From positions 3,010,001-3,074,000 of the forward strand of contig NZ_CP159996.1 in assembly GCF_040703035.1 (NCBI RefSeq): a DNA stretch of 64,000 bases, written 5' to 3'. Position numbers and translations under genes: made by a program. This document shows, piece by piece, positions 55,376 through 64,000 of this stretch. Numbering within the stretch: the stretch's first letter is position 1; every line of letters begins with the position of its first letter. The stretch comes from Terribacillus aidingensis (GTDB lineage Bacteria; Bacillota; Bacilli; Bacillales; Amphibacillaceae). Under the pieces are notes generated by a model, which was given only the letters and a program-made list of their open reading frames with translations, had not been told where the DNA came from and did not search any database.

Positions 55376-56242
55376 TCAGGAAGATGTATAAGATCCTCCA
55401 TTGATGTGGATTGCTTGACCAGTCATATAAGAAGCTTCATCAGATGCAAGCATTACATACGGCCACGCATGCTCGGAAGGCTGCCCTGGGCGTCCCATCA
55501 GGCTGTCTTGTCCGAACTGCTCAATTTTATCTTCCCCGATAGTAGCCGGGATGAGCGGTGTCCATACTGGACCAGGTGCTACAGAGTTAGCACGAATTCC
55601 TCTCTTGATAAGGCTTTGGGCGATACTGCGCGTCCAAGCTGTGATAGCACCTTTTGTCGCTGAATAGTCCATGAACATCGGGTTGCCTCGGTAAGCATTG
55701 ATGGAAGACGTACTGATGATGGAGTCTCCTGCTTTCATATGACGCACAGCTGCTTTCGTCAAATAGAATTGGGAGAAGAAGTTAACACGGAATACTTCCT
55801 CAAATTGTTCTGAGGAAATCTCAAGCACATCCTCCCGCACATACTGAATAGCTGCGTTGTTCACTAGAATATTGATCTTGCCGAATTCCTCAACTGTCTT
55901 TTCGACTAAGCTGATACAATGCTCCTCATCCTTGATGTCCCCTGGCAGCAGCAAGCAGCGCTTACCTTCTGCTTCCACAAGACGTTTCGTCTCTTCAGCA
56001 TCTTCCGTTTCATCAAGGTAGCTAATTGCGACATCCGCACCTTCTTTTGCATATAGGATAGCAACTGCACGGCCGATACCGGAATCACCGCCTGTGATAA
56101 GAGCTGCTTTTCCTTCCAATCTTCCTACACCTTTGTAATCTAGCGGCTGATGCGGCAGTGGATCCATTTTTGCTTCAATGCCCGGCTGGCGATCCTGCTG
56201 GTGCGCACTAGTTGAGCCATTCATCATATCTTTCGGTTCCAT
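55376..56242 (-). CDS. SDR family oxidoreductase, general-stress type (YdaD/YhdF-like)
   Basis: 288 aa classical short-chain dehydrogenase with an N-terminal extension rich in Gln, Pro and Asp (MEPKDMMNGSTSAHQQDRQP) seen in YdaD/YhdF/YhxC-type stress proteins. Cofactor motif TGGDSGIGRAVA, NNAA, Ser in ISTSSINAYRG, and YSATK catalytic Tyr-Lys. AAAGGAG precedes ATG 56242. In B. subtilis homologues belong to the sigma-B regulon; I did not find a clean sigma-B promoter here. Substrate unknown. Confidence 0.85.
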   Translation of the reverse strand: MEPKDMMNGSTSAHQQDRQPGIEAKMDPLPHQPLDYKGVGRLEGKAALITGGDSGIGRAVAILYAKEGADVAISYLDETEDAEETKRLVEAEGKRCLLLPGDIKDEEHCISLVEKTVEEFGKINILVNNAAIQYVREDVLEISSEQFEEVFRVNFFSQFYLTKAAVRHMKAGDSIISTSSINAYRGNPMFMDYSATKGAITAWTRSIAQSLIKRGIRANSVAPGPVWTPLIPATIGEDKIEQFGQDSLMGRPGQPSEHAWPYVMLASDEASYMTGQAIHINGGSYTSS

Positions 56243-56341
56243 AGAAAAGTCTCCTTTGTATCTTGATTGATACAATACCTTTCCACATCTTCCTCGCAGT
56301 CAAACGTCGAACCGAAAGTAAACTATCAGGCTCTGCCATTA

Positions 56342-58396
56342 TCACTTGCTCAGACGAAGCACTTTCACCTCATAGGAATCCAGCTGAATCTCTCCTTCTA
56401 CATCCCCTTCCTCCAGTACATCCTCATACACTTGATCCAGTTGTATGTTACTTGTCTCTTCACTGAAATTCATGACAAAGATAAACAAGAAATCAGCATT
56501 ATAGCGTACTTGAATGGATACTCCTTCTTGCTTCGTAATACCAACTGGTGCGTGAATCTGCTCTGTTTTCAATATTTCCGAATAAAAGTCGTCCTGGAAT
56601 GCATCCTCTAATCTAGCACCAATATAATAGGCAATGCCCTCTCCATAAGCATGCTCCGTGACAGCCGGTGTTCCTGCATAGAAATCTTCTTCATATACGG
56701 CTAGCTCATTCGCGTTAATGAGTTCGAGAACAGTCGCATAATCTTTCAATTCATAATACTTGCCTCTATAAAGGACTTGATTGCGATCTCGCGGATACAG
56801 TGTATCCGTTTCGGTTGGCCGTAATCCGAATACATCCGAAAGCTTCTCCTGCCATGCTCCTTTATGCACCAGGTCGTGCTCATTCACCACACCGCTGATA
56901 TACGTCATGACCAGTTTACCGCCATTTTTCACAAATGCTTCGAGTTTTTCTGCGGTCTGGTCATCCATCATATACAGCATCGGGACGACTAAAAGCTTAT
57001 ACTTGGAGAAATCGTGATTTTTCATAATAACGTCCACTGGAATATCCCGTTTCCAAAATGGCCGGTAGTGTGCATGCATCGTCCTAATATATTGCTTGGA
57101 ATCCAATCCATATCCTTGTGCATCTTCTAACGCCCAGTCATTTTCCCAATCATACAAGAGCGCTACTTCCGCAGCACGATGCGTCCCTTTAAGGCTGGCT
57201 AGTTTTTCCATTTTCTCACCTAGCTCTGCCACTTCCCGGAATACACGATTATCCTGCGAACGATCATGATCGACGACCGCTCCATGAAATTTCTCTGTTG
57301 AACCACGTGATTTGCGCCATTGGAAATAAAGGATACTATCCGATCCATGAGCAAGCATCTGCATCGAAGCAAGGATATGCATGCCTGGCCGCTTCGCTTT
57401 GTTAACAGGATGCCAGTTGACGGCACTTGGTGTATTTTCCATCAGTAAAAATGGCTGATCCTTTAGTGTCCGGTACAAGTCATCAATGAATCCAACCTTC
57501 ATCGCTAGCTCTGCAGTTGTTTCCCAGTCATTATGCCAAGTCGGATACGCATCCCAGCTAATTACATCAATCTTTTCTGCGAAACGGTTGTAATCCAGTC
57601 CGCGGAATGGGATTAAATCAGGTGTGTCTGCCATAAAATTAGTCGTAACAGGAACGTCCGGAGTAATCTCACGTATCGGAACCATCTCATTCTCCATGAA
57701 ACGGACAGTTTGATCAGTTGAGAATCGCCGCCAATCCAGGCGCAGTCCATGCACGCCATCTTCTCCATTCGGTGAAGGTGATTCTACCTGTTCCCAATCA
57801 GTAAACGTATGACTCCAAAACGGTCCCCACCATGCATCGTTCAAGCTTTCTAGATTTCCGTCGTATTTCTCTTTCAGCCATTCACGAAAAGCACTCTGGC
57901 AACGTTCGCAATGGCAATCACCGCTGTACTCATTGGAAATATGCCATAGCAGTAACGCCGGATGCTTTCCATACCGCTCTGCCAGCTTTCGGTTTATCTT
58001 CTCTGTTTTCTCCAAATATGTCGGGGAAGTGAAGCAATGGTTATGCCTGCCTCCATGCAGCTGTTTTACTCTTGCTGCATTCACTCGCAGTACATCCGGA
58101 TATTTTTGAGACATCCATGCAGGTCGAGCACCGCTTGGAGTAGCTAAAATCACTTTTCCGCCAAAGGAATGTATGTCATCGAAAATCTTATCCAGCCATT
58201 CAAAATTGTACACACCCTCTTCAGGCTCTAATGCACTCCAAGCGAAAATGCCAACCGAGAAAGTGTTCGTATGTGCCAATTGCATCAATTCAATGTCTTC
58301 TTTCAGAACATCGGGGTACTTCAGCCACTGATCGGGGTTGTAGTCTCCTCCATGCAGCAAAAAAGGTGCTTTTAACTCGCGCTTCGATTGATTCAT
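56342..58396 (-). CDS. ganA: Beta-galactosidase, GH42 family
   Basis: 684 aa, matching B. subtilis GanA in length. TIM barrel with acid/base Glu in HISNEYSGDC and nucleophile Glu in LLMENTPSAVNW; the zinc-binding cysteines GDCHCERCQ are present. It lacks a signal peptide, so it acts inside the cell on imported galactooligosaccharides. C-terminal trimerisation and beta domains follow from ~400. Last gene of the ganSPQA operon, 21 bp after ganQ. Confidence 0.94.
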   Translation of the reverse strand: MNQSKRELKAPFLLHGGDYNPDQWLKYPDVLKEDIELMQLAHTNTFSVGIFAWSALEPEEGVYNFEWLDKIFDDIHSFGGKVILATPSGARPAWMSQKYPDVLRVNAARVKQLHGGRHNHCFTSPTYLEKTEKINRKLAERYGKHPALLLWHISNEYSGDCHCERCQSAFREWLKEKYDGNLESLNDAWWGPFWSHTFTDWEQVESPSPNGEDGVHGLRLDWRRFSTDQTVRFMENEMVPIREITPDVPVTTNFMADTPDLIPFRGLDYNRFAEKIDVISWDAYPTWHNDWETTAELAMKVGFIDDLYRTLKDQPFLLMENTPSAVNWHPVNKAKRPGMHILASMQMLAHGSDSILYFQWRKSRGSTEKFHGAVVDHDRSQDNRVFREVAELGEKMEKLASLKGTHRAAEVALLYDWENDWALEDAQGYGLDSKQYIRTMHAHYRPFWKRDIPVDVIMKNHDFSKYKLLVVPMLYMMDDQTAEKLEAFVKNGGKLVMTYISGVVNEHDLVHKGAWQEKLSDVFGLRPTETDTLYPRDRNQVLYRGKYYELKDYATVLELINANELAVYEEDFYAGTPAVTEHAYGEGIAYYIGARLEDAFQDDFYSEILKTEQIHAPVGITKQEGVSIQVRYNADFLFIFVMNFSEETSNIQLDQVYEDVLEEGDVEGEIQLDSYEVKVLRLSK

Positions 58397-58417
58397 TTTC
58401 TTCTCTCCCTTTTCTGG

Positions 58418-59260
58418 TTATCCTTTCGTTCCGCCTGTCGTCAGACCCGAAACAAAGTTCCGCTGCAGCAGCAGGAAGACGATGGCGATTGGAATACTGA
58501 TCAGTATGGCTCCAGCTGCAAACGTCGTATAACTCGCTCCCATAACCTCATTCACTAAGTTAAACAGACCAATTGGAAGTGTATAAGCTTCCGTCGTACG
58601 CAAAATGACAGAGGACAAAACAAAATCGCCTAATGGCACCGTGAACCCATTCATGGCGACAACCGCCAGCATCGGCTTCGATAATGGCATGATGATTTGC
58701 CAAAATGTCCGGGTGAAGCTTGCGCCATCTATCCGCGCACTTTCATCCAGCTCCATCGGAATGGAATCCATATAGCCCTTCATTAAATACGTATTCATCG
58801 GAATCAGCCCCCCGATGTACAGCAGGATCAGCAGCCAATGACTGTTGACCATATCCAGCATCTGCGCCAGGACAAAAAGGGCGATTAGTGCTGAAAATTG
58901 CGGAATCATTTGCAGCAGCAGAAAGACAGTCAATGTATTCTTCCTGCCTCTGAAACGGAATCGTGAAAAAGCATAGCCTGTGAACGAAACACTGATGATA
59001 GCACCAAGCATCGTGAAGAAGCTGATCTTAACCGAATTCAAATACCACTGCACATACGGCAGGGATTCAGAGCCTTCGAACAGTTCTTTATAATGTGCCA
59101 GCGTCGGATTTTTCGGAATGATGGATGTACTGATCAAGCTGTTTCCAGGGTTGAAGCTTGCGCCAATTGTCCACGCGAGCGGATATAGAATCATTATCGA
59201 CATAACAATCAGCACACCATAGGAAAGTGTAAGGCGAATCAAACGTGATCGATTCCGCAT
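58418..59260 (-). CDS. ganQ: Galactooligosaccharide ABC transporter permease (MalG-like)
   Basis: 280 aa, six membrane helices, EAA loop MELDESARIDGASFTRTFWQIIMPLSKPML. ATG 59260 is preferred (AAGGAAGGAG about 7 nt upstream) over an ATG 6 nt earlier. It pairs with GanP. B. subtilis uses MsmX as shared ATPase; no ATPase gene occurs in this operon either. Confidence 0.9.
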   Translation of the reverse strand: MRNRSRLIRLTLSYGVLIVMSIMILYPLAWTIGASFNPGNSLISTSIIPKNPTLAHYKELFEGSESLPYVQWYLNSVKISFFTMLGAIISVSFTGYAFSRFRFRGRKNTLTVFLLLQMIPQFSALIALFVLAQMLDMVNSHWLLILLYIGGLIPMNTYLMKGYMDSIPMELDESARIDGASFTRTFWQIIMPLSKPMLAVVAMNGFTVPLGDFVLSSVILRTTEAYTLPIGLFNLVNEVMGASYTTFAAGAILISIPIAIVFLLLQRNFVSGLTTGGTKG

Positions 59261-59262
59261 GC

Positions 59263-60519
59263 TCATGCTCCTTCCTTGAATGTACTTGATTTTCGGAACT
59301 GCCATAACGCAATGGATACGACAACAACAGATAACATGATAGTCAGGGCAGCTGCCAAAGCATATTGGCTGGACTGCATCGTCAGCTTATAAATCCATGA
59401 AACCAAAATATCTGTTCCGCCGGCAGTGGAATCCGGAACCGCCGGACCTCCCGCATTAAACAGATAGATAATATTGAAGTTATTAAAGTTGAATGTGAAT
59501 TGCGTTATGATAATAGGTGAGATCGACAATAGAATCATCGGCATCGTAATATGGCGGAACTTCGAAAAAGCCGACGCCCCATCGATTGTCGCCGCTTCAT
59601 ACAAGTCCTCGGGTATCGATTGCAGCACACCAGTTGTCACAAGAAAAATGTACGGAAAACCAAGCCACCCTTGCATCATGATCAGTGCGAATCGCGCCCA
59701 ATTCGGATCTGTCAGCCAAGGAATGGCATCGAGACCGAGTGCGGCAAGGATATCGTTGTTAACAGCTCCGAAACTGTCATTGAACAAGCCTGCGAAAATC
59801 AATATGGTGACGAAGCCAGGAACTGCCCATGGCAAGACGAGGATCGTACGAAACAGTTTCTTGAAACGTATTTCTTTTTGATTCACAACCACTGCGAGAA
59901 AGATTCCTAATGCCACTTGCAGTGTGGATGCTACGATTGTCCAGACTACTGTCCATGCAAGTACATCGAAAAAAGTTGAACGCCAGATATCGACAGTGAA
60001 GATTTCCTTGAATGTACTGAACCCGACCCATTCGACCAGTTTAGCTGGTGGTGAATTATATAAATCATAATTCGTAAAGGCGATCGCAAAGCTGAAAAGG
60101 ATCGGGAAAACGACAGCGAACAATAGCAGCAGGAATGCCGGTCCGCTGATCAAATACGGATAGCCCTTGAACAGCACATGCTGATACTGCTGCCGAAGTG
60201 TGTAAAGCGTCTGCTTGTTATCTCGCATAACGCCCGTTTTATAAGCATCCCGCAGATTTAAATAATAGACGATCAAACCTAGGAAGATGACAATCAACGC
60301 TATGAGTCCTTCTGCCAATAGGAAAATCGAGTTATCTCTTGGGATCTCAGTCCCTAGCGTAACGATTCCCCACAGTCCCATATTCAACAGATCCTTAAAT
60401 GCAACAAAGAAAGAAACTGTTATCAGCAGAAACAATAATCCTTTCAGCCATTGCCGATGATAAAACTGACCGAAACCTGGTATGATCGAGAGCAACAATG
60501 CTACTTTACGATGCTGCAT
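59263..60519 (-). CDS. ganP: Galactooligosaccharide ABC transporter permease (MalF-like)
   Basis: 418 aa with an N-terminal extra region of helices (QHRKVALLLSIIPGFGQFYHRQWLKGLLFL) before the core six-helix permease, as in B. subtilis GanP. EAA loop LYEAATIDGASAFSKFRHITMPMI. ATG 60519 has AGAGGAGG upstream. 2 bp before ganQ. Confidence 0.9.
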   Translation of the reverse strand: MQHRKVALLLSIIPGFGQFYHRQWLKGLLFLLITVSFFVAFKDLLNMGLWGIVTLGTEIPRDNSIFLLAEGLIALIVIFLGLIVYYLNLRDAYKTGVMRDNKQTLYTLRQQYQHVLFKGYPYLISGPAFLLLLFAVVFPILFSFAIAFTNYDLYNSPPAKLVEWVGFSTFKEIFTVDIWRSTFFDVLAWTVVWTIVASTLQVALGIFLAVVVNQKEIRFKKLFRTILVLPWAVPGFVTILIFAGLFNDSFGAVNNDILAALGLDAIPWLTDPNWARFALIMMQGWLGFPYIFLVTTGVLQSIPEDLYEAATIDGASAFSKFRHITMPMILLSISPIIITQFTFNFNNFNIIYLFNAGGPAVPDSTAGGTDILVSWIYKLTMQSSQYALAAALTIMLSVVVVSIALWQFRKSSTFKEGA

Positions 60520-60576
60520 GCCTATTCCTCCTCTTACATAGGAAATACGTGCCGGCATTGTGCCGGCACGTATCCA

Positions 60577-61845
60577 TCATTTCTCGCCGTGATTTGCCTC
60601 AATTTGACCTTTAATTGATTTTACTGCCTGATCGAGAGCTTCCTGCGGCTCGGATTTCCCAGTCGCAATCGTCTGCAAAGCAGCATCCGTTGGTTTCCAC
60701 ACTTCATTCATTTCCGGTATGCCAGGTGTGAGGTCAGAGAACTGTGATTGTTCTGCAATCGCCTTTGAAGCATCGCTTTCCATCACTTCCTGATCCTCTG
60801 CCAGCGCCTTCACTGCCGGAACCTCTTTTGTCTTTTCATAACGAACCTTTGATACTTCTTCATTACTTAAATACTTCACTAGCTCTTCTGCCAGCTCCGC
60901 ATTTTTAGAGAACGTGCTTACGTTATAGCTTTTTACTCCGATAAATGCGCGCATATTTTCTCCATTGGATAGCTTCGGCAAGGAAGCAATGCCATAGTCG
61001 ACTCCAGCTGTTTCAAATGGTTCCAGATTCCATGGGCCTGATATGATGGCAGCCGCTTTCCCTTCGGTAAACAGCGACTCGATAACGTTGATTCCTTGCT
61101 CACCCACTAAGCCCGACGGGAATAGCTTCTCATCGTAGAAACGCTTGATCTCACTTGCGCCTTCTACCGCTCCTTCATTGTTTAATCCGATGTCTTCCGG
61201 ATTAAACGTACCATCGCTGTTCTTGCCGAAGACGTAGCCGCCATAGCCGCTCAGCACGCTATTGGCATAATAGGTCTGATCAAACAGTGCCAGGAAACCA
61301 TATTGCTCCCCTTGACGAACTTCTTTGGAATAATTGAACCACCCCTCCAAATCCTGTGGCAGTTCTTCTTCGGTAATAAGATCCTTATTATAGTAGAGCA
61401 TCGTCGTTTCAACAGCTTTCGGAAGTCCATACACTTTACCGTCGACGATTTGCGATTGCATGGCTGATTCTGTGTAAGCGGATTGCAACGTTTCATCAAC
61501 CGCCAATTCTTTCACTAAACCCTCCGCAACAGCAGATCCCATTTGGTCTCCCGGCATTGTGAATACATCAGGGCCTGACCCAGCTGGGCCGTCCAGCCGT
61601 AAATCTTCTAATTGCTGGGCATAGTTTTTCTCAACGATTTCTACCGTCACATCATGTTCTTTTTCAAACTCGGCTACAGCGTCTTCAATACCGATTGCTT
61701 TCTCTTTATCTTCCCAAATGACTAATTTGTCACTTTTTTCGGACTCACTTCCATCCGCACCGCTCTCTTGCGGTCCACACCCAGCCAGTAAAACTCCCGT
61801 CATTAAACCAGATACCAAGCCAAGGACTAGCTTTTTCCTTTTCAC
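60577..61845 (-). CDS. ganS: Galactooligosaccharide-binding lipoprotein
   Basis: 422 aa extracytoplasmic solute-binding protein of the maltodextrin family. Lipobox LAGC (Cys23). Typical blocks: LVIWEDKEKAIGIEDAVAEFEKEHDVTVEIVEK, GPDVFTMPGDQMGSAVAEGLVKEL, YGLPKAVETTMLYYNKDL, AAAIISGPWNLEPFETAGVDYGIASLP. First gene of ganSPQA; promoter, operators and a cre site lie upstream. Confidence 0.92.
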   Translation of the reverse strand: MKRKKLVLGLVSGLMTGVLLAGCGPQESGADGSESEKSDKLVIWEDKEKAIGIEDAVAEFEKEHDVTVEIVEKNYAQQLEDLRLDGPAGSGPDVFTMPGDQMGSAVAEGLVKELAVDETLQSAYTESAMQSQIVDGKVYGLPKAVETTMLYYNKDLITEEELPQDLEGWFNYSKEVRQGEQYGFLALFDQTYYANSVLSGYGGYVFGKNSDGTFNPEDIGLNNEGAVEGASEIKRFYDEKLFPSGLVGEQGINVIESLFTEGKAAAIISGPWNLEPFETAGVDYGIASLPKLSNGENMRAFIGVKSYNVSTFSKNAELAEELVKYLSNEEVSKVRYEKTKEVPAVKALAEDQEVMESDASKAIAEQSQFSDLTPGIPEMNEVWKPTDAALQTIATGKSEPQEALDQAVKSIKGQIEANHGEK

Positions 61846-61863
61846 TCGACCCCACTCCTTTTA

Positions 61864-61879
61864 TTGAAAGCGTTTACAA
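61864..61879. promoter_or_regulatory. CcpA cre site in the ganS leader
   Basis: TTGAAAGCGTTTACAA is a perfect match to WTGNAARCGNWWWCAW, 19 bp before the ganS start codon. Confidence 0.85.
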
Positions 61880-61884
61880 TATTA

Positions 61885-61946
61885 AACATAGCATTCTGTC
61901 CATCCGAAGTAAACAATTATTTTACTTATTTAGGTAAATAATTTAC
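61885..61946 (-). promoter_or_regulatory. ganS promoter and candidate GanR operators
   Basis: Minus-strand promoter candidate TTTACT (61908-61913), 17 nt, TATGTT (61885-61890). Two dyads cover or precede the -35: AGTAAA-N7-TTTACT (61908-61926) and GTAAA-TAA-TTTAC (61934-61946). The same GTAAA-N3-TTTAC pattern is found at the ganR promoter. Confidence 0.6.
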
Positions 61947-61955
61947 GCAAACAAA

Positions 61956-61980
61956 AAACGACTTTTTTAGTCAGTCGTTT
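61956..61980 (-). terminator. Intrinsic terminator of ganR
   Basis: Stem AAACGACT/AGTCGTTT overlapping the ganR stop codon, followed on the minus strand by a T run. Confidence 0.75.
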
Positions 61981-62971
61981 TCGTCATCGTACTCTTTCTT
62001 TCGACAATCTCGCCAGTAATTAGTACTGTCTTAGATAATGTCCGCTTACCTAGTATTTGTTCCAGCAGCAAATCAATAGCTGACTTGCACACTTCATTCA
62101 AATCGATACGGACAGTCGTCAAAGGAGGAGATACATATTTTGCCACACTGATATTATTGATACCGATAACGCTCACCTGCCCCGGAATAGCGATACCTTC
62201 TTCATTCAATGCCTGGAGCATACCTACAGCAATCGGATCAGCAGCCGCAACGAATGCACTCGGCAGCACACTCAATTCATCCATCGCCTTTTTCATTAAG
62301 CCATAACCATTTTCAACGCTGAAACCACGTCTGCAAAGAACGGATCGATCATCCAGGATACCCTTTTCCTCCATATAGGTACGGAAAGCCTTCTCTCTGG
62401 GATCCATCTCATCCATCATCGTATCCGGGTTTTGAAAGGTTCCGCCAATGAAGCCTATTTCGCGGTGCCCTTGCTCCAGCAAATGGTCTATCTGCTTCCT
62501 CGTAATCCATTCCAAATCGGGACGTACAGCATCGTAATGATCCGGATTTGGAGATGAATCAATGAAAACACCATTCTTAGTTAAGTTCTGCAGCTTTACG
62601 TGCTCCGCTTTCGTGAAGCTCCCCACCGCCAGAAACCCTTGGATAGTATCGGGAACAGCTTCTATCCCATCCTCTTTTTTGTATAAAGTCAATTCAACAT
62701 TGCGTTCTTTCGCACATTGTTCCAGTGCCTTACGCATCGTTTTGAAATAAACATCCTCCAGCTCTTCTGTAACTGTTACCCAATAGAGAAAAGCTATTTG
62801 CTTAATCCGTATATGGACTTCTTTCTTTCGATAGTTCAGCCGTTCTGCCACTGCAAATATTTTGTCCTTTGTTTCTTCTGTCACAGATAGGCTTTCGTCG
62901 TGATTCAGCACCCTGGAAACTGTGGAAACAGAAAACCCGACTTCATTTGCGATTTCTTTTATTGTTGCCAA
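61967..62971 (-). CDS. ganR: LacI-family transcriptional repressor of the gan genes
   Basis: 334 aa. N-terminal helix-turn-helix ATIKEIANEVGFSVSTVSRVLNHDESLSVTEETKDKI with hinge helix, then a periplasmic-binding-like ligand domain (~60-325). TTG 62971 gives the usual LacI-type start (MATIKE) and follows AGAGGTGAGGGG; GTG 62980 has no good site. It likely represses ganSPQA and itself until a galactooligosaccharide binds. Located between ganSPQA and a divergent galK, like ganR in B. subtilis beside gan genes. Confidence 0.88.
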   Translation of the reverse strand: MATIKEIANEVGFSVSTVSRVLNHDESLSVTEETKDKIFAVAERLNYRKKEVHIRIKQIAFLYWVTVTEELEDVYFKTMRKALEQCAKERNVELTLYKKEDGIEAVPDTIQGFLAVGSFTKAEHVKLQNLTKNGVFIDSSPNPDHYDAVRPDLEWITRKQIDHLLEQGHREIGFIGGTFQNPDTMMDEMDPREKAFRTYMEEKGILDDRSVLCRRGFSVENGYGLMKKAMDELSVLPSAFVAAADPIAVGMLQALNEEGIAIPGQVSVIGINNISVAKYVSPPLTTVRIDLNEVCKSAIDLLLEQILGKRTLSKTVLITGEIVERKSTMTKTTD

Positions 62972-62993
62972 ACCCCTCACCTCTTCTGATTAG

Positions 62994-63031
62994 ATTATGA
63001 CAGATAAACACACACCAGTAAACTTTTTACT
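62994..63031 (-). promoter_or_regulatory. ganR promoter overlapped by a candidate GanR operator
   Basis: Minus strand TTTACT (63017-63022), 17 nt, CATAAT (62994-62999). The dyad AGTAAA-CTT-TTTACT (63017-63031) includes the -35, which suggests autorepression. Confidence 0.6.
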
Positions 63032-63066
63032 AAATATTCAACTCGCAAAATAGGCTTAAGTATCCC

Positions 63067-63095
63067 TTGCTTCCAATTTCTCCTTATAGTACACT
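63067..63095 (+). promoter_or_regulatory. Sigma-A promoter of galK
   Basis: TTGCTT (63067-63072), 17 nt, TACACT (63090-63095), about 50 bp before the galK start. Confidence 0.6.
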
Positions 63096-63146
63096 ATCTG
63101 TAACTTAGTTAATTAAATTAATAAAGTACATTCAGGAGGCATCGTA

Positions 63147-64000
63147 ATGACGCTTAATCAGAATCTAACAGCTTCATTTCAAAAAATCTTCCAAACTACT
63201 GAAAATCCACGCCAATTCTTTGCACCTGGCAGAATCAATTTAATCGGTGAGCACACTGATTATAATGGCGGACATGTATTTCCAGCAGCAATCTCTTATG
63301 GGACTTATGCTTTAGCGGCAAAACGCAGTGACAACTTACTCAGATTTTACAGCATGAACTTTTCTGAAACCGGTATCATTGAACGCAGGTTAGATGATCT
63401 TGCCTTTCAATCCAACGATGATTGGGCCAATTATCCAAAGGGTGTATTACTTTATTTACAGCAAGCTACCGACAAAATAACATCTGGCATGGACATCCTT
63501 TATTACGGAGATATACCAAATGGAGCCGGTCTCTCTTCTTCTGCTTCCATTGAGCTAGTTACTGGCGTATTGGCTGATAGCATATATGGACTTGGAATGG
63601 AACGTATTCCGCTTGTACAGCTTGGACAACGGGTGGAGAATGAATATATCGGTGTAAACAGCGGCATCATGGATCAATTTTCGGTCGGGATGGGTAAACA
63701 AGGGCACGCTATCCTGCTTGACTGCAACACATTGGATTACGAGCATGCACCCGTAGATTTGTCTGAACATGTGATTTTGATTGCCAATACGAATAAGCAG
63801 CGAACTTTATCCGGTTCAAAATATAACGAACGCCGATCAGAATGTGAAGCTGCCCTGCAGGATTTACAGCAAAAACTCAAGATTAATAGTCTCGGCGAGC
63901 TCTCACCAGAAACATTTGAACAGCATCACACATTAATCAGCAATCCTGTCCACGTCAAACGTGCACGTCATGCTGTATATGAGAATAACCGCACGATCGA
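63147..64000 (+). CDS. galK: Galactokinase (3' end outside window)
   Basis: First 284 residues; frame open to the window end. GHMP kinase phosphorylating galactose at C1, the entry to the Leloir pathway. Galactose-recognition signature GRINLIGEHTDYNGGHVFPAAI, ATP-binding PNGAGLSSSAS and the catalytic Asp region GVNSGIMDQF are visible. ATG 63147 has AGGAGG 8 nt upstream. It would use galactose released by GanA, linking it functionally to the neighbouring gan genes; galE/galT probably lie beyond the window. Confidence 0.95.
   Translation, partial: MTLNQNLTASFQKIFQTTENPRQFFAPGRINLIGEHTDYNGGHVFPAAISYGTYALAAKRSDNLLRFYSMNFSETGIIERRLDDLAFQSNDDWANYPKGVLLYLQQATDKITSGMDILYYGDIPNGAGLSSSASIELVTGVLADSIYGLGMERIPLVQLGQRVENEYIGVNSGIMDQFSVGMGKQGHAILLDCNTLDYEHAPVDLSEHVILIANTNKQRTLSGSKYNERRSECEAALQDLQQKLKINSLGELSPETFEQHHTLISNPVHVKRARHAVYENNRTI

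Noticed and set aside
56243..56341. Sigma-B promoter for the stress-type SDR gene
   Set aside because: GTTTGA and AGGTAT are present on the minus strand but 19 nt apart, too far for sigma-B.

Overview
This is a chromosomal segment from a spore-forming Bacillaceae bacterium. Strong AGGAGG-type ribosome sites, frequent TTG/GTG starts, sigma-A promoters, CcpA cre sites, a LicT-type antitermination leader and operons laid out as in Bacillus subtilis (bglP plus phospho-beta-glucosidase, gud/kdgD, gan, ykoST, pot) all point there. The content would fit a soil Bacillaceae such as Terribacillus, but the genus is a guess. I see no rRNA, tRNA, CRISPR array, prophage or insertion sequence.

Layout. 1-5.4 kb: tail of a chemotaxis receptor, a small STAS-like protein, an MFS permease, a VWA lipoprotein, a small protein overlapping purT, and purT. 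5.5-10.7 kb: a membrane PAS-GGDEF-EAL cyclic-di-GMP protein, followed after a terminator by a YkoS/YkoT-like membrane protein and glycosyltransferase pair. 10.8-24.7 kb: housekeeping and transport genes (Na+/sugar symporter, YcdB-like protein, VOC dioxygenase with a clear promoter/operator, NupC, CPA1 antiporter, LacX-like epimerase, HAD phosphatase, GNAT, MsrA, a processive-type GT2). Next come a stand-alone HisA of the eukaryotic (yeast HIS6) type and a small amphipathic protein.

24.7-36.1 kb is the most interesting part. It is a glycan island with two back-to-back gene groups: nucleotide-sugar enzymes (RMD-like, GalE-like, and a WecB/CapE/RmlD trio), four glycosyltransferases, a DUF1796 protein and several small unfamiliar proteins. 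One of these resembles exosporium proteins, and a 36-codon gene sits between two glycosyltransferases. Several groups are preceded by CATAnnnTA/TG boxes, two of them with an AC 16 nt upstream, as in sigma-K (late mother-cell) promoters. I infer a spore-surface glycan/glycoprotein island, possibly using UDP-L-QuiNAc or UDP-L-RhaNAc.

36.2-64 kb is mostly nutrient acquisition: potABCD (polyamine uptake); a beta-glucoside PTS operon with a complete leader (cre over the -35, RAT antiterminator, overlapping terminator); an uncharacterised permease; an esterase; a CynX-type MFS permease followed by a 38-aa acidic protein; the glucarate pathway (kdgD, aldehyde dehydrogenase, gudP, gudD, GntR regulator) with cre sites; a poorly explained intergenic region at 54.4-54.8 kb; a stress-type SDR; and the galactan/galactooligosaccharide system ganSPQA with its LacI regulator ganR and a divergent galK that runs off the window. 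Together the catabolic loci suit growth on plant-derived beta-glucosides, galactans and sugar acids under carbon catabolite control.
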